The notes: generated by a model not told the origin, from the letters alone. A stretch of DNA of 64,000 nucleotides from DATBAX01 sp963762965 (GCA_963762965.1 CAVXME010000001.1:3100001-3164000), one strand, 5' to 3'; shown: positions 15,409 to 24,214, counted from the stretch's first letter. Program-made: numbers and translations.

Positions 15409-16047
15409 ATGAGGAATCGCTGGGTATGGATGCTCTTGCTGTGCACCCTGCCGGCTTTTGCGGACAAGAACAAGCGGGAGGCGGAGCAAATTGTCACCGG
15501 TATTCAAGATTCTCTGAAGCGGGTGGGGACAGTGCAACAGTTTTCCGGGGGACGCCGCGATGACCTGACCTGCAATGTGGGCTGGACGGAGAGTGCGCTG
15601 ATTAGCGACACCCTGGGTTGCAAAGTCACCTTCTCGCAGATCGGTGCCAACGTCCAAACCTGCGCTAAAGACGGGACGAACCAAAAATCGATCGTGTCGA
15701 ATGAATGGGAAAATAAAATCAGTTTTGATCTGAGCGCTATGGATCTCGCAGTGGGGTTGAAGGAGAGAAAGAACGAGACGCTGAACGATTTCCCCAATAC
15801 GAGCGCCGGCAAGATCTATGAGCTTTCTCTTGTGGCCAAGCGGCAGTATCGAGTGATTTCGTGGTCGTCGAAACTGAAATATAGCAGCCATGGGTCGAAG
15901 AGCCTGGAGGCTGACGACGTCCGCAGCGACCACCAGGAGGGAGTTTGGGACCGCTTCGCCTTTATGGTGAACAATGAAGGAGAAGGCCAGAGGCTAGCGG
16001 AAGAATTTTCCCAGGCGATTGCCTTGTGCTCCGCAACCAAAAAATAG
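15409..16047 (+). CDS. Secreted protein of unknown function
   Basis: The 212-residue product begins with a short Sec signal peptide (RNRWVWMLLLCTLPAFA then DKNKREAEQ). The rest is soluble and mixed alpha/beta, with three cysteines in the middle (LTCNVGW, LGCKVTF, QTCAKDG) that could form disulfides in the periplasm, and one near the end. I do not recognise a family. AAAGGG lies about 12 bases before the ATG. It is flanked by the toxin-antitoxin operon and a convergent response-regulator gene, neither of which suggests a function. Confidence 0.7.
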   Translation: MRNRWVWMLLLCTLPAFADKNKREAEQIVTGIQDSLKRVGTVQQFSGGRRDDLTCNVGWTESALISDTLGCKVTFSQIGANVQTCAKDGTNQKSIVSNEWENKISFDLSAMDLAVGLKERKNETLNDFPNTSAGKIYELSLVAKRQYRVISWSSKLKYSSHGSKSLEADDVRSDHQEGVWDRFAFMVNNEGEGQRLAEEFSQAIALCSATKK

Positions 16048-16083
16048 GTAGCGCCGCGAGGTGCGTGCCGGGGTAGCCGATTT

Positions 16084-16596
16084 CTACTTGAGCGCGGACG
16101 TAGTCTGGGCCGGAATCGTGTCCGGCCAGCGATTGTGCCCCGGCAGGGAATTCAGTCGAGTTTGCAGCAGGTGCTCCCGGGCCAGGGTTTCCGCGAGCGT
16201 TGCCGATTTGGCGTCCATGGTTTCCTGCATTTCGAGAATCCGGCGTCCCAGCCGGACCCTGGCGAGTAGTTCTTCTGCCTGAAAGGGTTTAGTGACGTAG
16301 TCGTCAGCTCCGGCGCGAAGTCCGGCAACGATGTCAGCGGCGCTGTTTCTTGCCGTCAACAGAATTATGTAGATGCCGGCTGAGGCGGGATTGGCACGCA
16401 GTTCGCGGCACACTTGCGGGCCGGTCAAGCCTGGCATCACCCAGTCGAGAAGCGCCAGAGCGGGGTGGCCTTCCTGTTGCAATAGCGTCGCTGCGGCATG
16501 GCCATCCTGCACCGCTGTAATTTCGAATTCCGTGGACAATAAATGCCACAGGGCTTTGCGGAAAAGCGCGTCGTCTTCGGCGATCAGGACTTTCAC
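16084..16596 (-). CDS. Response regulator, receiver domain with C-terminal helix
   Basis: The 170-residue protein has a complete receiver domain. The acidic pair is in LIAEDDALF, the phospho-acceptor Asp is in LALLDWVMPGLTG, the Thr is in ILLTARN and the Lys is in DDYVTKPFQ. After the receiver comes a helix (RVRLGRRILEMQETMDAKSATLAETLAREHLLQ) without a DNA-binding domain, as in single-domain regulators that act by protein contacts. It lies eight bases after the REC-HPt-like gene on the same strand and is probably co-transcribed, so it may be the only working receiver of the pair. No histidine kinase is nearby. Confidence 0.85.
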   Translation of the reverse strand: MKVLIAEDDALFRKALWHLLSTEFEITAVQDGHAAATLLQQEGHPALALLDWVMPGLTGPQVCRELRANPASAGIYIILLTARNSAADIVAGLRAGADDYVTKPFQAEELLARVRLGRRILEMQETMDAKSATLAETLAREHLLQTRLNSLPGHNRWPDTIPAQTTSALK

Positions 16597-16604
16597 GGCT
16601 CACC

Positions 16605-17351
16605 TTAGTTCTTGCTCATAGCTATGGCTGTGGCGGAAAGCTGGAAGCGCAGCAAGACTGCCATCTCGGTAGCCTTCAGAAAGTCGGGTTGGTTTGCGGT
16701 CACTCCCAGTTGGCGCGCCGTTTCGGAAACTTCAGAAGCCCCCAGGTAGGTCAGTTCTTCCTGAAGACCGCGGGCGACTTGTTGCAGCAACTCGGGCCGC
16801 TGCTCGAGCAGAGCGCGATCCATCTGGCCAAGGAGCCGAGATTTTTCTCCCGCGAACGTTGCGATTAACTCGGCGAGAAGACTTTCATCACCGCCGACAC
16901 GCTCCAGAGCTTTCGCCCGGTTCCACTTGGGTGGTGCTTCGGTGGATGACAGAGAATCGGGATTAGCGAAAGCGAGAAGCGCCATTTGAAGTTCGCTGAG
17001 GCGGGTGGGCTTTTCCATGTAACCATCCATGCCGGCTGCCAGACAACGTTCGCGCTCGGTGCTGCTAGCGAGGGTTGTCATTGCAATAATGGGAATATGA
17101 GCGTCATCGTCGAATGCATTTTCCTGACGACGAATGGCAGCGCTCGCGGCGAAGCTGTTCATTTTCCGCAGCTCAAGCCCCATGAAAATTAGATCGAAAT
17201 GGTCAGCGGCGAAGCGTGCCAGCGCCTCCTTGCCATGGCTGGCGAGGACAACCGCCATGCCCATCTCTTCCAGCATGCGGGCGATCAACTTCTGACGGAC
17301 GCCGCCATTTTCGGCGACGAGAATCCGCAATTGGCAGAAGGGAAGTGTCAT
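16605..17351 (-). CDS. REC-HPt-like protein with both phospho-acceptors replaced
   Basis: The 248-residue product lines up with a receiver domain followed by an HPt domain, as in the tail of hybrid sensor kinases. In the receiver, LVAENGGVRQKL stands where LVAEDNPVNQKL is usual. Gly58 in FMGLELRKMNSF replaces the phospho-acceptor Asp, while Thr92 and Lys114 (MEKPT) remain. In the HPt part, ARGLQEELTYLGA (residues 193-205) stands where AHxLKGxxxxLGA is usual, so Arg194 replaces the phospho-His. It therefore probably cannot carry phosphate and may act as a scaffold or decoy for the neighbouring regulator. ATG at 17351 was chosen because the receiver starts there; an upstream in-frame start at 17435 exists. 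Confidence 0.75.
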   Translation of the reverse strand: MTLPFCQLRILVAENGGVRQKLIARMLEEMGMAVVLASHGKEALARFAADHFDLIFMGLELRKMNSFAASAAIRRQENAFDDDAHIPIIAMTTLASSTERERCLAAGMDGYMEKPTRLSELQMALLAFANPDSLSSTEAPPKWNRAKALERVGGDESLLAELIATFAGEKSRLLGQMDRALLEQRPELLQQVARGLQEELTYLGASEVSETARQLGVTANQPDFLKATEMAVLLRFQLSATAIAMSKN

Positions 17352-17593
17352 CCACTCAAATATCGCCTGGAAAAAGGAAAACTTTAGAGGGCCAGAGTGG
17401 CCCGGGAATGATCCGATTGGGATGCAAGTGTGCAAACAATTTCATACCCACTTACGAATCTAAAGAAGCAGAGTAAGAAACTCTTAATGTAAGTAGCTTT
17501 CCGGGTCGGATTGTGGAAAGATAGCGGTACGAAGTTTTTAGTGACCCTCCCTCTTTAATTCCCCCATACCCAGTTCTGTTGTAGGAGAGCAAT

Positions 17594-18469
17594 TTGAGTC
17601 ATCCAGCGGAGCGTGTGCGCCGCCGCAGGCCCAGTCGACGCAGGCACCCTATGCGATGGGCTGCCGGTGGAATGACGTTGCTGATGTTGATGGCTCTCGG
17701 GGCATGGTCGGTCCAGCGGTATTCTTCTGCGACAGTTTCGTCCAGCGTTGCCCTGCGCCAGGATCTGGTGACGCGGGCACGGCAGGCGTCTCCACCAATT
17801 GCATTCAGCCGGCAACAGCGGGCGGTCTATCCGTATTCGGTGGTGCCGGGAGGAGTTCGAACGGCGCGAGAGTTACTCGAGGCGAGCCAGCACGATGGCG
17901 TAGTTGCCGCCCACTATGCCAGCTTCGACTTCCGCAAGGCCAGGCTCATTCAGGTCAAGCAAGCCAGGAAGGTTTATGTTTCCTACCGCATCGGCGACAA
18001 GGTTTTCTGGACTCGGAAACAGCTGAGTCTTCACATCGGCGAGAACCTGATTACAGATGGCCGGATCATAGCGCGTTCTCGGTGTGGCAACCAGGTTTCA
18101 GAAATCCGGCATATCGCTACTTCACCCGCGGAACCTTCGGTAGAAACGCTCGATCAATTGATTCCGGAACCAGCCGCGCCGCCAGTTCCGTTTGAGTCCG
18201 CATTGCTCCAGCCCCCAGGTTTCGCGGTGACGGCGCTCCCGCCGCTGGGCGAACTCCCACCAGGTTTGACTGTGCCTCCTCCCATTGGTGGCGGTGGATG
18301 CACTCCGACGAAGCGACATCCCTGTTATCCTTCTACTCCGCCAGGCACGCCGCCTGTGAGTATGGATGAGCCGGATGAGCCATCCCTGCTAGGTTCACTT
18401 GCGTTGTTCTGGTTGGGAGTGGCGGGGATCTATGTGCATCGTCGAAGACTGCGATCCAAGATCTTCTGA
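17594..18469 (+). CDS. Exported protein with PEP-CTERM-like C-terminus
   Basis: The 291-residue product starts with a basic stretch and one membrane helix (GGMTLLMLMALGAWSVQ). The middle contains VYVSYRIGDKVFWTRKQLSL and ENLITDGRIIARSRCGNQVS. A proline-rich linker with two cysteines follows. The C-terminus is DEPSLLGSLALFWLGVAGIY then HRRRLRSK, the acidic-Pro, hydrophobic, Arg-cluster layout of exosortase substrates, though the canonical PEP triad is varied to DEP. If so, it is cut by an exosortase/archaeosortase-like enzyme and linked to surface polysaccharide. The TTG start has AGGAG six bases upstream. No exosortase gene is in the window. Function unknown. Confidence 0.7.
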   Translation: MSHPAERVRRRRPSRRRHPMRWAAGGMTLLMLMALGAWSVQRYSSATVSSSVALRQDLVTRARQASPPIAFSRQQRAVYPYSVVPGGVRTARELLEASQHDGVVAAHYASFDFRKARLIQVKQARKVYVSYRIGDKVFWTRKQLSLHIGENLITDGRIIARSRCGNQVSEIRHIATSPAEPSVETLDQLIPEPAAPPVPFESALLQPPGFAVTALPPLGELPPGLTVPPPIGGGGCTPTKRHPCYPSTPPGTPPVSMDEPDEPSLLGSLALFWLGVAGIYVHRRRLRSKIF

Positions 18470-18500
18470 TTTTGTAGTAGTGCAGTTTAAAATCGCGACT

Positions 18501-18640
18501 CGTGTCAGGGCACGGCTTTCAGCCGTGCCGAAATCCACAGCGAGACAGGCTTTAGCCCCTGCGCCGCCACGAGCGGGCCTCAGCGGCTGAAGCCGTTCAG
18601 AACTGCCCTTGACGGCATCGCTAAAGCGATGCCCCGATAC
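18501..18640. repeat. Cluster of gene-border palindromes
   Basis: The 287-base gap 18470-18756 holds a GGCACGGCT-TTC-AGCCGTGCC hairpin (18509-18529), an imperfect CAGCGGCTGAAGCCG region (about 18580-18595) and a GGCATCGCT-AA-AGCGATGCC hairpin (18614-18633). The arms are perfect in the first and last. This belongs to the same class of dispersed hairpins as 59383-59463. Confidence 0.6.
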
Positions 18641-18672
18641 GAATCTTTTCTCAAACTGCACCGCGACCTGAT

Positions 18673-18700
18673 TTGTTCTTCAAGTTGCGCTGGATACTGT
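18673..18700 (+). promoter_or_regulatory. Putative promoter of the M61 peptidase gene
   Basis: TTGTTC (18673-18678) and TACTGT (18695-18700) are 16 bases apart, upstream of a GGGAG ribosome site and the GTG at 18757. The match to consensus is moderate. Confidence 0.35.
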
Positions 18701-18756
18701 CCCTCCTTTAAGCTCACCAAGCTCAAGTTTTGGCCAAGTTTGGGAGAACCCTCATC

Positions 18757-20628
18757 GTGCGCCGTTTGCTGCTGGTAACTTGCTGCCTCTTTCTCAACTT
18801 TTCTTTTCCCATCAATTTTGCTGGCGCTCAAGCGATCCGGTTGTCGGTGGACTTGAGTGATGCCCCCCGCAATATTTTTCATGCGCATCTTGCCATTCCG
18901 GTGAAGCCGGGGCCTGCGACCTTGGTCTATCCCGAATGGATTCCTGGAAATCACCGTCCCAGCGGGCCGATTGCCAACTTAACCGGGCTGGTGATCAAGG
19001 CTGGCGGCGAAACTTTGGCCTGGAACCGCGATTCGGTGGATATGTATGCTTTCCATGTCGAAGTGCCTGCGGGTGTGACTGAACTGCAAGTTTCGCTCGA
19101 TGACATCACTTCGAGCGGAAGTGCGGGAGCAACCGGCGGAGCGGCTTCGTCGAATGTGCTGGACTTGAATTGGAACCAGGTCGTGCTTTATCCGCAGGGA
19201 GCGAGTTCGGATGATGTGCAAGTCATTCCAACTATGCTTTTGCCCGTGGGATGGAAGTTTGGCACAGCACTTTCTGTGGCGAGGGTATCCGGAGAGATAG
19301 TCGATTTCAAGCAAGTCTCACTAACTACGCTGGTAGATTCGCCGCTGATCGCCGGAGATCACTACCGGCAAATTGCACTCACGAAACCGGGAGAAATTCC
19401 CGCCCACGTGATTGACATGGTCAGCGAGAGTGATGCGGGATTGGCGATGACGCCGGCGGATGAGGCCGCATACCGCAAGCTGGTGGCTGAGACGGGCGCA
19501 TTGTTCGGGGCACGGCATTACACGCAATATCACTTTCTATACACCTTGAGCGACGAGGTGGGGCACCACGGGCTGGAGCACCACGAATCCAGCGACAATG
19601 CCACGGAAGAACAGACGCTCACGGACGAAGACGAGCATTTACTGGAGGGAGACTTGCTGCCGCATGAGTTTGTCCATTCATGGAACGGCAAGTACCGGCG
19701 TCCGGCGGGATTGGCGACGCGCAATTATCAGGACCCCATGCTGGGTGATCTGTTGTGGGTATATGAAGGGCTGACGGAATATCTGGGCGATGTGTTGACG
19801 GCGCGCTCCGGGCTTCGTTCGCCGGAGCAGTACCGGGAGGCTCTGGCGGAAACCGCTGCGATGCTAGACCATCGAGCGGGGCGGACGTGGCGTCCCCTCG
19901 AGGACACAGCGCGGTCGGTGCAGATATTGCGTCTGGGAGGACCGGGGTGGGGAAGCTGGCGTCGTGGGCTTGACTACTATCCCGAGGGAGAACTGATCTG
20001 GCTCGAAGTGGATACCACGATCCGGCAGCAAACTCAGGGGAAGAAATCATTGGACGATTTTTGCCGGCTGTTTCATGGGGGAGAAACTGGGCCTCCGAAA
20101 GTGGTGCCATACACGTTTGACGATCTGGTGAAAGCGCTTAACGCAGTAACTCCCTTTGACTGGGCGGGGCTGTTAAACGAACGATTGAACTCGACTGCGG
20201 CCCGTGCACCATTAGGCGGCATTGAACGCGGCGGATGGAAGCTGGTGTATGACGAAAAGCCGAATGTGTTTATTCACGCCGGCGAAAAGCTCGATAAACA
20301 AGTGAACGTCGCCTATTCGTTGGGTTTTGTGGTCAAAGATAACGGGGAACTCCAGGATGTGATTCCGGGCTCGCCCGCGTACGTGGCGGGGATTGGTCCG
20401 GGAATGAAACTGGTGGCAGTGAATGGAAGGAAATGGTCGAAGTCGGTGCTGAGGGATGCTTTGAAAGCGTCGCAAGGGAACGATCAGCCCATTGATCTAT
20501 TGATCGAAAACGCGCATTTCTTCAAAACCTATTCGATTTCCTATCATGACGGAGAGAAAAATCCCCATTTGGAACGGGCCGATGGGCCGGATGTGTTGGA
20601 TGAAATTCTGAAGCCGCTAACAAAGTAG
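18757..20628 (+). CDS. Secreted M61-family glycyl aminopeptidase with PDZ domain
   Basis: The 623-residue product has a signal peptide (RRLLLVTCCLFLNFSFPINFAGA). An N-terminal beta domain ends with WIPGNHRPSGPI. The catalytic domain has the zinc motif PHEFVHSWNGKYRRP (HExxH), with the downstream Glu ligand in YEGLTEYLGD. A C-terminal PDZ-like domain begins around LGFVVKDNGELQDVIPGSPAYVAGI. This is the standard M61 layout, which cleaves Gly or Ala from peptide N-termini. I chose GTG at 18757, with GGGAG ten bases upstream, over a TTG nine codons earlier that lacks a ribosome site. It stands alone in its orientation group next to the AMIN/STN gene. Confidence 0.88.
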   Translation: MRRLLLVTCCLFLNFSFPINFAGAQAIRLSVDLSDAPRNIFHAHLAIPVKPGPATLVYPEWIPGNHRPSGPIANLTGLVIKAGGETLAWNRDSVDMYAFHVEVPAGVTELQVSLDDITSSGSAGATGGAASSNVLDLNWNQVVLYPQGASSDDVQVIPTMLLPVGWKFGTALSVARVSGEIVDFKQVSLTTLVDSPLIAGDHYRQIALTKPGEIPAHVIDMVSESDAGLAMTPADEAAYRKLVAETGALFGARHYTQYHFLYTLSDEVGHHGLEHHESSDNATEEQTLTDEDEHLLEGDLLPHEFVHSWNGKYRRPAGLATRNYQDPMLGDLLWVYEGLTEYLGDVLTARSGLRSPEQYREALAETAAMLDHRAGRTWRPLEDTARSVQILRLGGPGWGSWRRGLDYYPEGELIWLEVDTTIRQQTQGKKSLDDFCRLFHGGETGPPKVVPYTFDDLVKALNAVTPFDWAGLLNERLNSTAARAPLGGIERGGWKLVYDEKPNVFIHAGEKLDKQVNVAYSLGFVVKDNGELQDVIPGSPAYVAGIGPGMKLVAVNGRKWSKSVLRDALKASQGNDQPIDLLIENAHFFKTYSISYHDGEKNPHLERADGPDVLDEILKPLTK

Positions 20629-20714
20629 GGATGAAGCGACGCTGTACCATTCCTGTTTTGGTATAGCTTTTGGTACTACAACTGAAGTTTCTGATTGTGC
20701 TTTCTCAACGCTGC

Positions 20715-20720
20715 TAGAAT
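20715..20720 (+). promoter_or_regulatory. -10 box TAGAAT before the AMIN/STN gene (leaderless-type)
   Basis: TAGAAT ends eight bases before the ATG at 20729, with no ribosome site between. This predicts a leader of at most a few bases. Confidence 0.4.
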
Positions 20721-20728
20721 CCATCTTA

Positions 20729-21706
20729 ATGCACCATTTCCCTAAAGCAGCGCTCGGAACATTCGTGTGCGCGTGGTTTGCGTGCAGCGCAGGGATGTTT
20801 CCTACGGACTCGGCGGCACAGATATCGCGCATCCCGGTGGCGACGGTTCGCACCGTTTCGATCCGCAACCTTGAAAATATCGCCGGAAAAGATGCGGTCG
20901 GCGATTTGGAACTTCAGATCACGACCAGCCAGCCCGTGACCCCGCAGGCCCAGATCCTGATCAGCCCATACCGGCTGGTGATTGATTTTCCCAATTCCTC
21001 GCCCGGCGCTGAGCTGCACAATCTCATGGTGAACCGCGGCGACGTGAAGGGGATTCGCGTGGGCCTGTTTGCCAGGAATCCTCCGGTCACGCGTGTGGTT
21101 TTGGATCTGAAAGCGCCGATCGTGTATCAGATTTCTTCTTCCGGACAGAGTTCGGTCTTCAGGCTAAGCTCGGCTGCTCGGGCGACTGCCATGCCCGAGA
21201 ATGTTCCGCCCACAGCCGCCGCGCCGCCCCCGCCTGCACCTCGCGTGGAAGTGCACTTCAAGCGGGGAATGATGAGCATTCATGCCGACAAAGCTTCGCT
21301 GGCGGAAGTGCTGGTCGCAGTGCGCCGCCAGACCGGTGCGGAGATCGAAATTCCGCCCGGGGCCGATCAGGACCAGGTGTTCTTTGACCTGGGCCCGGCA
21401 CCCGTCCAGGATGTGATGGCGGCGTTGCTGAATGGTTCGCGTTTTAATTTCGTTCTGGCGGGTTCGGACAGCGATCCCAACGCTTTGCGCAGCGTCATCC
21501 TGACCGCAAGGACGGGGGGAGTGTCCATGCCGGCGAATACCGCTTCGCCGCAGGTTGACTCTACGCCTGTGCAACAATTCCCACCCAACATGCAATCGGA
21601 TGCAGCCCGGCAGGACATGCGCAGACCACCGGAAGCCGTTGAACCGCAAATGCCCGTCGACCAGGAAGATCCGGGAGACACTCCGCCGCCTCCGCCTTCA
21701 ATGTAA
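20729..21706 (+). CDS. Secreted AMIN/STN-domain protein (PilQ N-terminus-like)
   Basis: The 325-residue product has a signal peptide (about residues 1-31). An AMIN domain follows (residues about 35-150, with LISPYRLVIDFPNSSPGAEL and VTRVVLDLKAP), then a short Pro/Ala linker. An STN-type domain comes next (about 175-260, VEVHFKRGMMSIHADKASL then EVLVAVRRQTGAEIEIPPG), and a Pro-rich tail. AMIN domains target periplasmic proteins to peptidoglycan, and STN domains occur at the start of secretins and TonB receptors. No secretin channel domain is present, so this is not a full PilQ. It lies tail-to-tail with the tad pseudopilin cluster and might be an accessory of that pilus machine, which is inference. 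Confidence 0.75.
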   Translation: MHHFPKAALGTFVCAWFACSAGMFPTDSAAQISRIPVATVRTVSIRNLENIAGKDAVGDLELQITTSQPVTPQAQILISPYRLVIDFPNSSPGAELHNLMVNRGDVKGIRVGLFARNPPVTRVVLDLKAPIVYQISSSGQSSVFRLSSAARATAMPENVPPTAAAPPPPAPRVEVHFKRGMMSIHADKASLAEVLVAVRRQTGAEIEIPPGADQDQVFFDLGPAPVQDVMAALLNGSRFNFVLAGSDSDPNALRSVILTARTGGVSMPANTASPQVDSTPVQQFPPNMQSDAARQDMRRPPEAVEPQMPVDQEDPGDTPPPPPSM

Positions 21707-21734
21707 CTTCTGAAAACCGTCCGCGAATCGACCA

Positions 21735-23054
21735 TTAATTGACCAGACGCACCGGGACGGCGGAAACGCCGCCGCCTGAGACTGCGTTGCCGACCGGAGT
21801 GGGATTGCAGCCGGACGCATTCATCACCACCGCGTGAATATGGCCGGTGTTGGTGATATAGCGAATACCCAATTCCAGAAAACCAATGATCTTGACATTA
21901 TTCTGACAGGTGCCCGCTCCGTTACATAAGTCGGTCAGGCCGTCGTAAACCGGGACAGTGACAACGGAGTCGCTGCGACTTATATTTTGAACCGTCCGCA
22001 GACTTGGGTTTGGGTTTTCCGTGCCCCCGGTAATCATGACTGGAGGAGTATTGGCCCCATTTGGCTCGGTGAACTCATCTTGCTCAGAGGGTATTGCCGG
22101 TCCGCCCGTGGTGGTGGTGTGAATTAGACACTGGGTCCCACCAATGGTGTCGGTGATGATGCCAGGTTGCCCGGTGTTGTTATCGACCGCGACGGTGTCC
22201 CCACAGCTGAGCTCGTTCGCCTGACTCGCCTGAGAACAGGCGATATTGTCGTACGCCGCATCGCTGGTTACCTGGCTGCACGAGTTTGCCGGTTGCGCGG
22301 AAGGAGACGGACACACCGTGGCTGCCGGCAGACTCCCGATTACGTAGTACATTCCAGCCGCCACCGCCCCGGTTGAAACCCTCTGCCGGAGCGTAAACAG
22401 GCGACCAATGTATGTGTTGGCAGGATCCTTAAGTTCATTGTTGTTTGCGGGATCGAAGAAATAAGACGTAGCCGCAGTGCAGGGTGGTGCGTTCGCCGGG
22501 TTGCAGTTGGGCAGCAGCCATGGCTTCACTGCCACCTGGATAGGGGCGGGTTGGGGAGCGGGGGTGGTGGAGTCGTAGGAAGGGTTGTAGGCCTCGGCGG
22601 TGGCGGTGGCAGATATCGAGTTCGAGGCCCGTCTCCAAATTCTGGCGAAGAACGTGGGCAGGCCGGTGCGTGTCACGGAGACGGTAATTTGGGGATTCAG
22701 CAAAGAAGCTTGCGCTGTGCAGGGCGGCGTGATGATCGCTGCCGCGGCCTGACCGGCAACGGTGTTCTGGAGTGCCACTGCCTGGGCTTGAGCCGTGGCA
22801 GCGTTACAGGCCTCGACCAGCGATATCGTTGCCGGAGCGCCCTGGACCGAAGTGAACCCGGAAGTGACGAACATCTTGGCGCCCGCGATCGCCGCTGCAT
22901 TGGCGGCGGCCTGGGCCTGGCTGCGGGCCACGTAGAGGGTGACGACATCGATGGCTAGGGCGGCCATCGATAACAAGGCCAGCAGCGCAACCGCAACCAG
23001 GATGATCGTCTGCCCACGTTCAGGTTTGCGCGTATTGGAAATTGATTTGTCCAT
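21735..23054 (-). CDS. TadG-like pilus assembly protein
   Basis: The 439-residue product starts with the TadE/TadG pattern: RGQTIILVAVALLALLSMAALAIDVVTLYVARSQAQAAANAAAIAGA. This is a pilin-like N-terminal helix followed by the alanine-rich segment typical of TadG. The remaining 380 residues form a large exported domain with many cysteines (CNPANAPPCTAATS, CNGAGTCQNN). ATG at 23054 has GAGGAA six bases upstream; the longer frame to 23165 overlaps the upstream gene and has no such site. It would sit in the inner membrane as a minor component of a Flp/tad pilus. Confidence 0.8.
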   Translation of the reverse strand: MDKSISNTRKPERGQTIILVAVALLALLSMAALAIDVVTLYVARSQAQAAANAAAIAGAKMFVTSGFTSVQGAPATISLVEACNAATAQAQAVALQNTVAGQAAAAIITPPCTAQASLLNPQITVSVTRTGLPTFFARIWRRASNSISATATAEAYNPSYDSTTPAPQPAPIQVAVKPWLLPNCNPANAPPCTAATSYFFDPANNNELKDPANTYIGRLFTLRQRVSTGAVAAGMYYVIGSLPAATVCPSPSAQPANSCSQVTSDAAYDNIACSQASQANELSCGDTVAVDNNTGQPGIITDTIGGTQCLIHTTTTGGPAIPSEQDEFTEPNGANTPPVMITGGTENPNPSLRTVQNISRSDSVVTVPVYDGLTDLCNGAGTCQNNVKIIGFLELGIRYITNTGHIHAVVMNASGCNPTPVGNAVSGGGVSAVPVRLVN

Positions 23055-23065
23055 GGTGCATTCCT

Positions 23066-23683
23066 CTAATTCAAATTCTGCATGACGGCCACGGTAGTAA
23101 GTTGCGAAGATGCCGGGTAGTTCGCGCCTGAAACCAGCAACTGGATCACGCGGTTGAAAGTCCACTGGTAAGGGTAGGTGAGCGTGACCCGAGTCGCTTC
23201 AATCCGGTAAAAAGTGGGTGGAAACGGGGGGTTGGGCAGAGCGATGGCAGGCAGCACGACCCCACGTTCAATTTTTAACGTCATCGGGCCGACGCAACCG
23301 GCGGGACTGAATGTCCAGGCCAGGGGCCCGGCGGAAACCGCGCCTGCGCTGGAGAGTCCACAATCCTTCACTTTGCTAGTCACCAGTACATTGTCGACGG
23401 CGTCGCGAATGGCACAGACCGAGGTCGGGGCAGCGCAAGCGCCCGCGAGAGAAAGGTCTCTTGTGGGCTGATTGGAGGCCACTCTGGCCCCCTCGAGCGA
23501 GGCATTGACCAGCTTCTGCTTTATGTTGAACGCGGTTCCAAAGTCGAAAATGCCTACCACCAACACCATCAACAGAGGCAGGGCGATGGCGAACTCGACA
23601 ATCTGCGATCCCGTGGCGTCGCCCATGAGATGCAGTGGTCGTCGAAACCTCGGCCGCGGAACCAATGGAGAAGGACGCTGCAA
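23066..23683 (-). CDS. TadE-like minor pseudopilin
   Basis: The product has a short basic lead, then GDATGSQIVEFAIALPLLMVLVVGIFDFGTAFNIKQKL, the TadE signature. It includes Glu in VEF, which takes the place of Glu5 in pseudopilins after cleavage by the tad prepilin peptidase. I placed the start at TTG 23683 because GTGGAGGACTAAAC precedes it and it lies two bases after the stop of the upstream tadE-like gene. An ATG at 23626 would give a shorter form. About 205 residues, with a disulfide-capable exported domain (CAAPTSVCAIRD, KDCGL, AGCVG). Confidence 0.8.
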   Translation of the reverse strand: MQRPSPLVPRPRFRRPLHLMGDATGSQIVEFAIALPLLMVLVVGIFDFGTAFNIKQKLVNASLEGARVASNQPTRDLSLAGACAAPTSVCAIRDAVDNVLVTSKVKDCGLSSAGAVSAGPLAWTFSPAGCVGPMTLKIERGVVLPAIALPNPPFPPTFYRIEATRVTLTYPYQWTFNRVIQLLVSGANYPASSQLTTVAVMQNLN

Positions 23684-23685
23684 GT

Positions 23686-24201
23686 TTAGTCCTCCACTCG
23701 TGCCTCGGCGGACGCCGGAAGATTGATAAGCTGAAAATTCAGTACGAGAAACTGATAGGGATACTTGAAGCTCACCATGGTGCCACACGCCTGTGGCGAG
23801 CTCACCGTTGGATCGTTCATTTCCACGCCGCGGCAGATGCGCACGTTGCTGTTGGTGGTGCAGGCTCCGGGCGGAGTCAATCCGGGACAGAATGTTGGTA
23901 TGGGATCGCTAGTAACGACAATCTGACTGGGGTTGAGTTTGGATGCTCCCAGGATGGCGTCTACCGCGCTTACCACCGAAGCATCGCTGGGAAATGCATT
24001 GGTGCAAGTGGCGCAAGTGGGCGTAGCGGCAACCCGGGCGCCTTCCGCCGCCGCGTGGGTCACAGTGGCATAAATGTTGTAGGCGCGTCCGAACCAGAAA
24101 ACACCCAGCAGGATTAAGAAAGCAATGGGCAGCACCAGCGCGGCCTCGGCGACTTCCTGGCCGCTGGTTTCCGTGGCCAGCCGTTTCAGGCGAGTTTGCA
24201 T
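23686..24201 (-). CDS. TadE/TadF-like minor pseudopilin
   Basis: The N-terminus GQEVAEAALVLPIAFLILLGVFWFGRAYNIYATVTHAAAEGARVAA is the TadE-type helix with Glu residues near the cleavage point. The exported part has CATCTNAF and CPGLTPPGACTTNSNVRICRG, suggesting disulfides. The ATG at 24201 is the likely start, 13 bases after the tadV-like stop, although GTG at 24213 is possible; neither has a clear ribosome site. The tight packing with the next gene suggests one transcript. Confidence 0.78.
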   Translation of the reverse strand: MQTRLKRLATETSGQEVAEAALVLPIAFLILLGVFWFGRAYNIYATVTHAAAEGARVAATPTCATCTNAFPSDASVVSAVDAILGASKLNPSQIVVTSDPIPTFCPGLTPPGACTTNSNVRICRGVEMNDPTVSSPQACGTMVSFKYPYQFLVLNFQLINLPASAEARVED

Positions 24202-24214
24202 GTGCAAAAGCACG

